Positions 1 through 6,150 of a stretch of 11,605 nt of DNA are shown here, in pieces (the stretch's first letter is position 1; each line of letters opens with the position of its first letter). Source of the stretch: Planctomycetia bacterium (lineage in GTDB: Bacteria; Planctomycetota; UBA11346). The position numbers and the translations under genes are program-made. The notes under the pieces were generated by a model. The model was given only the letters and a program-made list of their open reading frames with translations. It had not been told where the DNA came from and searched no databases. Where the stretch lies: NCBI GenBank assembly GCA_005801395.1, contig SYDV01000334.1, positions 1-11,605 on the forward strand. Direction: 5' to 3'.

Positions 1-306
1 GCACGCGCTTATTTGCACGCAAATTGTGCGCACTGCCACGCGAAATATGGCGGCGGAAATGCTTTTTTCTTTTTACCGTATCAATTATCGCTGACTGAAA
101 CCAACAGCATCAATATAGATCCGCAACATGGCAATTTAGGCATTCCCGGTGCAAAAATTATTGCGCCTGGTGATCCACAACATTCGCTCATTTATGCACG
201 TATGCTACATCTCGGTCCCGAACGTATGCCACGCATTGCGTCCAGTGTCCTAGATCTGGAGGGCCTCGCCTTAATCGAAGCCTGGATTTCATCATTGAGC
301 AAATAG
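1..306 (+). CDS. C-terminal part of a c-type cytochrome (SO2930-like family), truncated by window start
   Basis: The reading frame is open from base 1, so this is the last 101 residues of a longer protein. It begins ARAYLHANCAHCH, a heme c attachment motif CxxCH (Cys9, Cys12, His13 of the visible part) in the context typical of SO2930-type and planctomycete secreted cytochromes. A later segment, IIAPGDPQHSLIYARM, and the Met-Pro at residue 76-77 (ERMPRIAS) fit the distal part of that family, where the Met is a likely sixth heme ligand. The last part, LEGLALIEAWISSL, is the usual closing helix. Such proteins are exported and carry electrons in the periplasm. The partner and any upstream domain lie outside the window. 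A TTG at 13 could be read as a start but lies inside the conserved motif, so it is not the real one. Family assignment is good; the precise role is unknown. Confidence 0.8.
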   Translation, partial: ARAYLHANCAHCHAKYGGGNAFFFLPYQLSLTETNSINIDPQHGNLGIPGAKIIAPGDPQHSLIYARMLHLGPERMPRIASSVLDLEGLALIEAWISSLSK

Positions 307-557
307 TTTCCCTTGTCTCCGTACTAAGACACTAAAGCCCGCTGCGTCTCGCTGCTCCCAAACGTATGGTGACCAACTCCAAACCTGCATGGGCGCAAAC
401 CTAGCATGCTTAAATCACCACATTTGATACAAAATGACCGTTGATGACATCCGATGAGCACGCACCCTTACATCATGCTTGCGTTTCCAGCGAACAGCTG
501 ACATGAATCTGACGCGAATCGACTGAAATTAAAGCGTCATACTGATGTCATCCACTC

Positions 558-571
558 GTCACAGCTGTGAC
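558..571. promoter_or_regulatory. 14-bp perfect palindrome, candidate operator
   Basis: GTCACAGCTGTGAC is fully self-complementary. The half site TCACA/TGTGA resembles the half sites read by Crp/Fnr-family regulators, but in that family the halves run TGTGA-N6-TCACA, so the order here is reversed and the spacing different. It lies 230 bp before the start codon at 801, far for a direct repressor site. A dimeric DNA-binding protein is plausible; chance is possible. Confidence 0.35.
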
Positions 572-579
572 ACGAAGGC

Positions 580-617
580 GCAAAATTTTCCTACTCTCCG
601 AGAGATTTTAATTTTGC
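580..617 (+). other. A/T-rich stem-loop in intergenic region
   Basis: GCAAAATT (580-587) pairs perfectly with AATTTTGC (610-617). Within the loop, CTCT (594-597) pairs with AGAG (601-604) around CCG. The result is an outer 8-bp stem, an internal loop and an inner 4-bp stem. No clean U tract follows on either strand, so it is not a textbook terminator. It may be part of a structured leader or small RNA together with the hairpin at 669-716. Confidence 0.4.
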
Positions 618-668
618 ACCTTTGTATCACAGGGTGTGGAGGCGAGAGCCCCCGCAGCAACAGCGAAT

Positions 669-716
669 AGCCCAGCCGAGTCGATACTGAACCATTGGTT
701 CCGGATCGGCTGGGCT
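669..716 (+). other. Long hairpin: 11-bp perfect stem with nested stem in its loop
   Basis: AGCCCAGCCGA (669-679) pairs perfectly with TCGGCTGGGCT (706-716). The 26-nt loop carries a second stem, GAACC (689-693) with GGTTC (697-701). A G/C-rich perfect 11-bp stem is unlikely to be chance. There is no T run after it, so it is either a terminator that does not depend on a U tract, or a structured element in the 5' leader of the gene at 801, whose start is 84 bases downstream. It matches no riboswitch class I can name. Confidence 0.55.
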
Positions 717-800
717 GTGTACCACAAGCGTTATGCTGATGGAATAACCTACAGCAATGTTTTGCTGGGTTGTGGGTTATAACTAACAGGATTCTTCGCT

Positions 801-2483
801 ATGCACATGGTTTCACGCTTATTGCTACTTCTCGCACTATCAGGCAGCATTTCGTTAAGCGCAGCGCTGGCGACGGACCCCACCAACGCCCAGGCCCTAC
901 TAGATAAAGCCACGCCAATATTTCAGGATGATACCAGCGACAAGCAAAAATATATCGATGCAGCGTTATGTTTCGCTGATGCCTTGGGATTTTACGAAAC
1001 GAGTGGTGATCAAGACACGGTCAGTCATTTACAGGCCACGCTGTATTGGTGTCGCCATCAAATTGACAACGAGACTCTTGCTCGTTTTCAAGCTGAACGC
1101 GCACTTGAGCCCGAAACATTAGAATCCTGGAACCGAGTAAATGCAGTTGTTGAGCGTCCTATTTCCACCGACCAAGTTCAGGCCTATGTAGCGCGAGCGG
1201 AAAAATTCGCCCAAGCCAATCCCTTACGCATGCAACTGACTGGCTATTTGTACTTTGAGATATCCCAACGTTTTCAAGGATTGCCCGAAGCGCTAATGGC
1301 TGAAAAGCGTTTCAAGGATGCCCTAGGTCGTCATAAAAATAATATTGCGAAAGCTCTCATTAGCGGACGAGAACCGTTAATTATTCCTGCTACTGCTGCT
1401 CGCCCAGTTGTGCCAATCGTCAAAGTGCCTCCACCGAGTGCTGAAGCACTCAAAGGTGCTCTCGATTCGATTCACGAATTATACAAATCACAATACACGC
1501 AAACTAAAAATCGCACGGCGCTCATTCCCACACTAATAAAACAAGCGAACGATACTGATATAGATGCGCTCAGTCGATATGCGCTTTTGCATGAAGCGCG
1601 TGAATTATCCGTCGGTGCCAAAGACATTGTTAAGATTATTCAACTATGTGAACAAATAAGTGAATTTTACGTTGACATCGATGTTATCGCAGACAAAAAG
1701 ATTTATTTACGAAAACTAACTGGCCAAACCGTTATTCCTTCGTTACTCACTTTGCTGGATTCGCCCAATGATCCTAACGCAAATGCGATAGTTGGCCGCT
1801 GGTATGCCATCACGGTCGAAGAATGGTCAATAGCATTACCACACTTAGCTAATAGCTCAGATGCCTCGCTTAGCGTAATCGCCAAAGCGGAATTGGCGCC
1901 AAAAACCTTAGCGTCAGAATACCTTGCGGTAGCTGATCAATGGTATGAACTTGGCAAGCGTACAGCCACACTAAAAGAACCGCTGTGGCGACATGCTCTG
2001 ACTATTTATGAAACGTTGCGCCCACAATTATCAAGTTTGCAAGCGGCTTTGACAGATAAACGCATCGCGGAAATCGTCAGCTATCTGCCACTCGGCCCTG
2101 ATATCAATTATGAAAAATTATCAGCGACTCAATGGGAAAAGCTCAAAGGCACTATGATAATAATTGATGCCGCACGAGGTCATATCGATACCGGCATCGT
2201 ACTGCGTGATGGACAACAAATGCGAATCGTCCCCCATCCCACAGAAACTTGGCGCATCACCAACGGTAAAGATATCACCATCGACACCACCTACAAAGGT
2301 CAATCGATGAAGAATAAATATTCCATTGGCGAATTGGTCTGCGTCGTGGGAAATGGCATGGAACAACAACCCGGTCTGATATCCGGCGTTGGTAATATCA
2401 CGCTATTTCCCTCTACTCCGAAAGGTAGAGGTATCAGCGCTTCTGGTTCCATTCGCGTTAAATTACTGCCTGTTACTAAATGA
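801..2483 (+). CDS. Secreted planctomycete-type alpha-repeat protein with C-terminal LecA/PA-IL-like domain
   Basis: The 560-aa protein starts with a signal peptide (residues 1-25, hydrophobic core LLLLLALSG, likely cleavage after SAALA), so it acts outside the cytoplasm. Residues 26-190 are alpha-helical and TPR-like. A Pro-rich linker follows (about 191-212), then a second helical region (about 213-432). That region contains DPNANAIVGRWYAI near residue 325 and a WYELGKR...WRHALTIYETL stretch, which resemble a repeat module I know from many planctomycete secreted proteins. Residues 452-557 form a beta-rich tail (DTGIVLRDGQQMRI, TETWRI, IGELVCVVGNG, SGSIRV) that resembles the LecA/PA-IL galactose-lectin fold. 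The Asn-Asp calcium ligands expected near the end of that fold are not visible, so sugar binding is uncertain. The start at ATG 801 is favoured over 807 because AGGA at 788-791 is 9 nt upstream. A scaffold or cell-surface binding role is inferred. No catalytic motif is seen. Confidence 0.72.
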   Translation: MHMVSRLLLLLALSGSISLSAALATDPTNAQALLDKATPIFQDDTSDKQKYIDAALCFADALGFYETSGDQDTVSHLQATLYWCRHQIDNETLARFQAERALEPETLESWNRVNAVVERPISTDQVQAYVARAEKFAQANPLRMQLTGYLYFEISQRFQGLPEALMAEKRFKDALGRHKNNIAKALISGREPLIIPATAARPVVPIVKVPPPSAEALKGALDSIHELYKSQYTQTKNRTALIPTLIKQANDTDIDALSRYALLHEARELSVGAKDIVKIIQLCEQISEFYVDIDVIADKKIYLRKLTGQTVIPSLLTLLDSPNDPNANAIVGRWYAITVEEWSIALPHLANSSDASLSVIAKAELAPKTLASEYLAVADQWYELGKRTATLKEPLWRHALTIYETLRPQLSSLQAALTDKRIAEIVSYLPLGPDINYEKLSATQWEKLKGTMIIIDAARGHIDTGIVLRDGQQMRIVPHPTETWRITNGKDITIDTTYKGQSMKNKYSIGELVCVVGNGMEQQPGLISGVGNITLFPSTPKGRGISASGSIRVKLLPVTK

Positions 2484-2520
2484 TAACTCGATCATATTCC
2501 TGCGGAATCATCTCAACATC

Positions 2521-2526
2521 GAGGGG
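2521..2526 (+). promoter_or_regulatory. Strong Shine-Dalgarno of the acetyltransferase gene
   Basis: GAGGGG sits 9 nt before ATG 2536. It is the clearest ribosome binding site in the window and fixes that start; most other genes here have weak or no such site. Confidence 0.65.
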
Positions 2527-2535
2527 TGATCATAC

Positions 2536-3066
2536 ATGAGTAATATCACCCCGCACCCACAAACGTTAACTACCATTATCGCTAGCGAAAAACATTTGCC
2601 CGTGGTGGCATCGCTGGCTCGCGATATTTGGCACCTCTATTATCCGTCGATCATTTCACCGGCACAAATTGATTACATGTTGAGTCAACGTTATACGGCT
2701 CAAGCCCTGAAACGCAGCCTCGATAAAAAGGGCACCTCTATTTTATTGGCCCAAATTGGGCCAATGGCCATCGGTTACGCGATGTTGACCGTCGCTGACG
2801 ATTCACCGGATGAAACTTGTATTGATGCTTTTTATCTCCATCCCAATCATCATCGCCGCGGATTCGGCACCAGTTTTATGGATCAAGTCATTGATCATTT
2901 ATCCGATTCACCCAGACGCATCGTCGAACTCAACGTTAATCGACTTAATATATCCGCGATAAATTTTTACTTCCGTAACGGCTTTGTGATCCGTTCAGTT
3001 GTCGATGTCAATCTTGGTCAGGGCTTTGTTGGCAATGATTACATTATGGAACGCCGATTGGATTGA
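2536..3066 (+). CDS. GNAT-family N-acetyltransferase
   Basis: The 176-aa protein would transfer an acetyl group from acetyl-CoA to an amine. The substrate cannot be told from sequence. The acetyl-CoA pyrophosphate loop is clear: FYLHPNHHRRGFGTS (residues 99-113), with the R/Q-x-x-G-x-G pattern at Arg107/Arg108-Gly109-Phe-Gly111. After it come the usual beta strand ELNVNRLN (131-138) and AINFYFRNGF (141-150), the conserved Asn-x-x-Ala-x-x-Phe-Tyr/Phe segment near the end of the fold. The closing DYIMERRL is also typical of this family. The N-terminal IWHLYYPSIISPAQIDYML resembles GNATs annotated as generic acetyltransferases in many bacteria. The protein is soluble, with no signal peptide. The gene lies 52 nt after the secreted-protein gene in the same direction and could be cotranscribed with it, although its own strong ribosome binding site allows independent translation. 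Confidence 0.9.
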   Translation: MSNITPHPQTLTTIIASEKHLPVVASLARDIWHLYYPSIISPAQIDYMLSQRYTAQALKRSLDKKGTSILLAQIGPMAIGYAMLTVADDSPDETCIDAFYLHPNHHRRGFGTSFMDQVIDHLSDSPRRIVELNVNRLNISAINFYFRNGFVIRSVVDVNLGQGFVGNDYIMERRLD

Positions 3067-3082
3067 TCGCTGTGCAGACAAA

Positions 3083-3107
3083 ACGCCAACACCCTCGTGA
3101 TTGGCGT
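3083..3107 (+). other. Hairpin between acetyltransferase gene and queE
   Basis: ACGCCAA (3083-3089) pairs with TTGGCGT (3101-3107), and CAC (3090-3092) with GTG (3097-3099). This gives 10 bp around a CCTC tetraloop with a single bulged A at 3100. It lies 16 nt after the acetyltransferase stop and 28 nt before ATG 3136. No U tract follows. It is either an imperfect terminator or a regulatory leader element of queE. It does not match the preQ1 riboswitch classes that I can recall. Confidence 0.45.
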
Positions 3108-3135
3108 CGTCACTAACCGCGTTACGGTTTCAGCT

Positions 3136-3780
3136 ATGCGCACTTATGCGGTCAAAGAAATTTTCGGCCCCACCCTCCAAGGTGAAGGCTTCCATGCCGG
3201 AATGCCCTGCGTTTTCGTTCGCCTCGCTGGCTGTAATGCCTGGGATGGTCGTCAGGAAACGCGCGCCGCTTCTGCTTGTCCTTACTGCGATACTGATTTC
3301 CGCGGCGGCCAGCTTCGTAATTGCGACCAGATCGTAAGCGAACTGCGAGCGCTAGTTCCCAGCTCCAGTACGAATCGGCTTGGCTGCGTGCTGACTGGCG
3401 GCGAACCTTTACTGCAAGCTGATGAAGAATTATTATCGGCACTCGGCGCGGCGTTTGCCTGGGTCGACATTGAAACCAACGGCACTCGTCCATGTCCTAA
3501 ACGGCCTGATAATGTATTTATCAGTTGCAGTCCCAAACGTTTAAGCGACCAACCCATCGTCGTATCCCCAAATTGGTGGAAAATATTGATTCCTGATCAA
3601 GAGCATTTTCTTGCCGCAGCATTGAACAGCGACGTCCCCATTTTCGTACAGCCCACCTGCCCCGATGGTGGTCCAGTCGGCAACGCTTACCAAGCTAACC
3701 TCAATCATTGTATCGAACTATGTTATGCTCATGGCTGTCGGTTAAGTCTTCAGCAACATAAATACCTGTCTCTTCGTTAA
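3136..3780 (+). CDS. queE: 7-carboxy-7-deazaguanine synthase QueE (CX14CX2C type)
   Basis: A 214-aa radical SAM enzyme that converts 6-carboxy-5,6,7,8-tetrahydropterin to 7-carboxy-7-deazaguanine in the preQ0/queuosine pathway for tRNA modification. The N-terminus TYAVKEIFGPTLQGEG (residues 3-18) is the family signature. The iron-sulfur cluster cysteines are Cys33, Cys48 and Cys51, in CX14CX2C spacing, which defines one QueE subtype; the insertion carries WDGRQETRA. LTGGEPLL (86-93) is the SAM-binding GGE motif. DIETNGT (111-117) and the end LSLQQHKYLSLR complete the match. The ATG at 3136 is preferred to a GTG at 3097, which lies in the 3' arm of a hairpin and would add 13 unrelated residues; neither has a good Shine-Dalgarno. 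No other queuosine gene (queC, queD, folE) is nearby. The stop overlaps that of the converging gene. Confidence 0.95.
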   Translation: MRTYAVKEIFGPTLQGEGFHAGMPCVFVRLAGCNAWDGRQETRAASACPYCDTDFRGGQLRNCDQIVSELRALVPSSSTNRLGCVLTGGEPLLQADEELLSALGAAFAWVDIETNGTRPCPKRPDNVFISCSPKRLSDQPIVVSPNWWKILIPDQEHFLAAALNSDVPIFVQPTCPDGGPVGNAYQANLNHCIELCYAHGCRLSLQQHKYLSLR

Positions 3781-4319
3781 TTCTGCCTACGCTCGCCTCC
3801 GAAAAACGGCAACCAAGTGTGCACTTGCTGACAATAGTGCTGATATTCAGCGCCAAATCGCTGGGCAAGATCAGCTTCTTCAGCTGGTCGAACCCAATAA
3901 TGCCACACCAAAGCTCCCAGCACGACTCCGCCCAGCACCAACCACGAACCAATTATTAATCCAATGCTCGCACCCTGAACTAAGCCCGATATGGCCATGG
4001 GATTACGCACCATGCGGTAGGGCCCTTTGATGACCAAATGTCGTGCCGTTGCCATTGGCAATGGCGTTCCAGCACCAACCCAGGCCATCGTTAAACTACT
4101 CCATAAACTCAGAATGCTTCCGCTTACCAAGCCAATTAATCCAATTAAAAAGGTTAAGTCGGTGGTCCACGATGATATAGGTAATCCACGTTCTAAGTTC
4201 CAAATCGCCCAGGGGAAAAAAACTAAAAACGCCCACCACATCAGCACGGTTTGCACCGTCGTCACGAGAACATGCCGCCAACGTGGCGCGGATCGAGCAA
4301 CGCGAAAGGTAAATTTCAT
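3777..4319 (-). CDS. Membrane methyltransferase of the isoprenylcysteine carboxyl/phospholipid methyltransferase type
   Basis: The 180-aa polytopic protein has about four hydrophobic segments (roughly residues 18-40, 54-78 and a long pair within 108-142). The C-terminal half carries the SAM-binding pattern of the ICMT/PEMT superfamily: GAGTPLP (82-88), LVIKGPYRMVRNPM (95-108), RPAEEADLAQRFG (144-156), then Y-x-x-Y...V-x-x-W-x-P. Bacterial members methylate lipids or small lipophilic acceptors at the membrane. The true substrate is unknown. Start ATG 4319 has GAGAGG immediately before it, with no spacer, which is unusual; no other in-frame start upstream of the first membrane segment is apparent. 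It follows ybeY by 51 nt on the same strand and may share its transcript. Its TAA overlaps the queE stop codon by four bases. Confidence 0.85.
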   Translation of the reverse strand: MKFTFRVARSAPRWRHVLVTTVQTVLMWWAFLVFFPWAIWNLERGLPISSWTTDLTFLIGLIGLVSGSILSLWSSLTMAWVGAGTPLPMATARHLVIKGPYRMVRNPMAISGLVQGASIGLIIGSWLVLGGVVLGALVWHYWVRPAEEADLAQRFGAEYQHYCQQVHTWLPFFGGERRQN

Positions 4320-4331
4320 CCTCTCATGCTC

Positions 4332-4360
4332 GCGAGTTAATCATGTCGTTAACGCCTCGC
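4332..4360 (-). other. Bulged stem-loop between ybeY and the methyltransferase gene
   Basis: GCGAGTTAA (4332-4340) can pair with TTAAC (4349-4353) and TCGC (4357-4360), giving a 9-bp stem with a 3-nt bulge and an 8-nt loop. It fills most of the 51-nt gap. It could be an attenuator or a processing site in a shared ybeY transcript. It has no U tract, so it is not a canonical terminator. Confidence 0.3.
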
Positions 4361-4370
4361 TGGTTAATTA

Positions 4371-4841
4371 TCACAACGCCGTGGGTGTACTTTCAATGGT
4401 GATGCCTTCATGAGCCAACAAACGCACCTGCGCTGCCCACATCCGGGCGAGTTGTTTCGGCGTGGTGTCATCGAATCCTAATAAATGTAATAATCCATGA
4501 AGGCAGTAGAGCGTTAGTTCTTCGCCCGCTGGACGACCACGCAGCTCGGCCAAACGACACGCGACATCAACGCACACCGCCAAATCACCAAGGTGCAACA
4601 CTTTGGTTGCGGGATTTTCTGAGCCATCAGGAAAAGTCATGACGTCTGTCGTCGTTGGTTCATTGAAGTGTTGACCATGCAACAAAGCCGACTCTTTGTC
4701 ACCAACCAACAAAATAGTTAGGGTAACCTGATCAAGCCGGGCTTCCTTGACCGCCAACTCAAGAACTCGCTGCAAACGCGCACGGTTATAACGCAGTCGT
4801 TTTCCAGAATTATTGATGATACACAGTTTCAAACGTGACAT
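4371..4841 (-). CDS. ybeY: Endoribonuclease YbeY (16S rRNA maturation)
   Basis: The 156-aa metal-dependent RNase acts on the 3' end of 16S rRNA and in ribosome quality control. TTTDVMTFPDG (residues 63-73) is the usual TDV-x-[ST]FP block. GDLAVCVDVA (85-94) follows the family pattern. The metal site reads HGLLHLLGFDD (115-125): His115 and His119 are present, but the third ligand, His in E. coli YbeY (H-x3-H-x5-H), is Asp125 here. I recall this substitution in planctomycete homologues, and Asp can bind metal. The frame stays open upstream to 4958, but the family starts at the chosen ATG 4841, which has GAGG 8 nt before it. The gene is divergent from rnd, with 115 bp between the two starts. Confidence 0.92.
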   Translation of the reverse strand: MSRLKLCIINNSGKRLRYNRARLQRVLELAVKEARLDQVTLTILLVGDKESALLHGQHFNEPTTTDVMTFPDGSENPATKVLHLGDLAVCVDVACRLAELRGRPAGEELTLYCLHGLLHLLGFDDTTPKQLARMWAAQVRLLAHEGITIESTPTAL

Positions 4842-4956
4842 GGAAAAAGCCTCAGATTTTCTAAGCGTTTTTCTAGTGCCAGTTGCGGCCAGCTGCGTTC
4901 CCAATTCACCCATGAGCGCTTGCGATCCTTGGATCTGCCCCTTCAATCCCCCGCCC

Positions 4957-6099
4957 ATGCAGATGCCAGCTCACACCTATGTCGACACACCAGAACAATT
5001 GCCTGCGGTCGGCGCATTATTGCAAAAAGCACCGTGGGTCGCGTTGGATACCGAAGGCAACTCGATGTTCGCTTACCGCGAACAAGTGTGCTTAATGCAA
5101 CTCAATATTGCCGGTGAATTATTTGCCATTGATACCATTCGCATCGCCGAATTTGGTGGGCATCTGGATGCCTTGAAAGGACCACTACAAAATCCCAAGC
5201 TGCGCTGCTGGTTACATGGAGGAGAATACGATGTCTGTACGCTGAGACGCGATTACGGCATTGAAATTAATAACCTTTGGGACAGCCAACAAGCCGCGAG
5301 CCTACTCGGTTGGGAAAAGACCGGCTACGGCAGTGTCGTCGAACGTATTTGCGAAGTAAAATTGGATAAAGCCTTTACTCACTATAATTGGGGCACGCGT
5401 CCACTTGATCCAGGTGCATTATTGTATGGATTAGATGACGTCATTCATTTACCCAAAGTGTGCGAATATTTGCAGCAAGCCGTACGTGATGCAGATCTAG
5501 AAGAAGAAGTCGACATCGCCAATATAGCCGTGGCAAATACCAGGTGGAGCGGCGGTTTTGATCCCTCTGGGATGTGGAAAATAAAAGGGCTTCGCGAAAT
5601 TCCTCACCATCGACTGTCGTTACTTTGTGCGCTGTATGTTTGGCGTAATGGTCTTGCCCAAGAAGCCAATCAGCCTCCTGGCCGTATGCTTAATAATGAA
5701 GTGCTTTTGGCTTTGACCCGCCAAACACCAACTAATTTTCAGCTGCTCAAACGCATGGGATTAAAAAATTGGTTCGTTTCCACGCATGGCGAAGCGCTGT
5801 TAGATACGATTAAAGAGGCGCTATCCAACCCACCAGAGGTTCCCGAACGTCCTCGCCAACGTGAAGTTTTACCAGAAGAAGAACAACGCGAAACCCGCTT
5901 AAAAGATTGGCGTCGCAGCGAAGCAGAAAATCGCAGTGTTAGTGAAGGCCGTACCGTTCCACTCCAAGTCGTTTTACCAGCGAAAGCGCTGGAATATCTC
6001 AAACAGCATGGTGGCGACAACCTCTCCGCAGTTCCGCAATTAGGCAACAAACGCATGCAACGTTACGGTGATAAATTACGCGCTCTATGCCACGTATAA
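4957..6099 (+). CDS. rnd: Ribonuclease D (DEDDy exonuclease with HRDC domains)
   Basis: A 380-aa 3'-5' exoribonuclease for trimming tRNA and other stable RNA precursors. The three exonuclease motifs are complete: ExoI VALDTEGNS with Asp31 and Glu33, ExoII HGGEYD with Asp92, and ExoIII LYGLDD with Tyr157 and Asp161, the Tyr that defines the DEDDy class. A first HRDC domain covers about 212-282 (HHRLSLLCALYVWRNGLA, LNNEVLLALT). After a charged Glu/Arg-rich linker, residues 334-380 (LPQVVL-like strand region to RMQRYGDKLRALC) look like the end of a second HRDC. E. coli RNase D has two, and its length of about 375 agrees. The frame is open back to 4813, and ATG 4912 is another candidate, but these extensions are Pro/Cys-rich and overlap ybeY or its leader. 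ATG 4957 or 4963 gives the usual 29-31 residues before the DTE motif. No Shine-Dalgarno is visible. Confidence 0.93.
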   Translation: MQMPAHTYVDTPEQLPAVGALLQKAPWVALDTEGNSMFAYREQVCLMQLNIAGELFAIDTIRIAEFGGHLDALKGPLQNPKLRCWLHGGEYDVCTLRRDYGIEINNLWDSQQAASLLGWEKTGYGSVVERICEVKLDKAFTHYNWGTRPLDPGALLYGLDDVIHLPKVCEYLQQAVRDADLEEEVDIANIAVANTRWSGGFDPSGMWKIKGLREIPHHRLSLLCALYVWRNGLAQEANQPPGRMLNNEVLLALTRQTPTNFQLLKRMGLKNWFVSTHGEALLDTIKEALSNPPEVPERPRQREVLPEEEQRETRLKDWRRSEAENRSVSEGRTVPLQVVLPAKALEYLKQHGGDNLSAVPQLGNKRMQRYGDKLRALCHV

Positions 6100-6150
6100 T
6101 GTAAACCAATCTGATCCGGCTCTCAACACGATAAATTTCGCTCGCTTAGT
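6100..6150. other. 51-bp convergent gap between rnd and the kinase gene
   Basis: The rnd gene and the kinase gene converge here. ATAAA near 6130-6135 can pair weakly with TTTAT just before the T6 run at 6154-6159, giving at most a weak terminator for rnd that reaches into the last codons of the kinase gene. Nothing stronger is seen. Confidence 0.25.

Larger units (their letters stand above)
307..800. other. 494-bp intergenic region with palindrome and hairpins
   Basis: No credible gene was found on either strand. Bases 307-557 hold nothing clear apart from an 11-mer at 442-452 that recurs with one mismatch at 543-553. Bases 558-716 hold, in order, a 14-bp perfect palindrome, an A/T-rich hairpin and a long G/C-rich hairpin, each listed separately. 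The leader directly before the next gene (717-800) has no good -35/-10 pair. A TATAAC at 778-783 lies too close to the start codon to serve unless the message is nearly leaderless. The region probably contains the terminator of the cytochrome gene and the control region of the secreted protein. Confidence 0.6.

Noticed and set aside
366..404. Small ORF ATGGTGACC... in the long spacer
   Set aside because: It has only 12 codons, no ribosome binding site and no recognisable product.
442..553. TGATGACATCC at 442-452 and TGATGTCATCC at 543-553 as paired regulator sites
   Set aside because: Ten of 11 bases match, but two copies of a near-palindromic word in 110 bp can occur by chance and no promoter is visible beside them.
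2496..2508. ATTCC-TGC-GGAAT hairpin between the secreted-protein and acetyltransferase genes as terminator
   Set aside because: The stem is only 5 bp and has no U tract, so it is too weak to call.
3083..3107. preQ1 riboswitch before queE
   Set aside because: The CACCCTC in the loop recalls part of the preQ1-I consensus, but the A-rich tail and pseudoknot pairing are missing.
3097..3135. GTG start for queE at 3097
   Set aside because: It lies in a hairpin arm, has no Shine-Dalgarno, and adds 13 residues before the conserved family N-terminus.
4813..4956. Longer RNase D starting at 4813 or 4912
   Set aside because: The extension overlaps the start of ybeY and is Pro/Cys-rich. Family members have about 30 residues before the first catalytic Asp.
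4842..4958. Longer YbeY starting at 4958
   Set aside because: The extra 39 residues are Gly/Gln-rich and not family-like, and the ATG at 4841 has a GAGG site 8 nt upstream.
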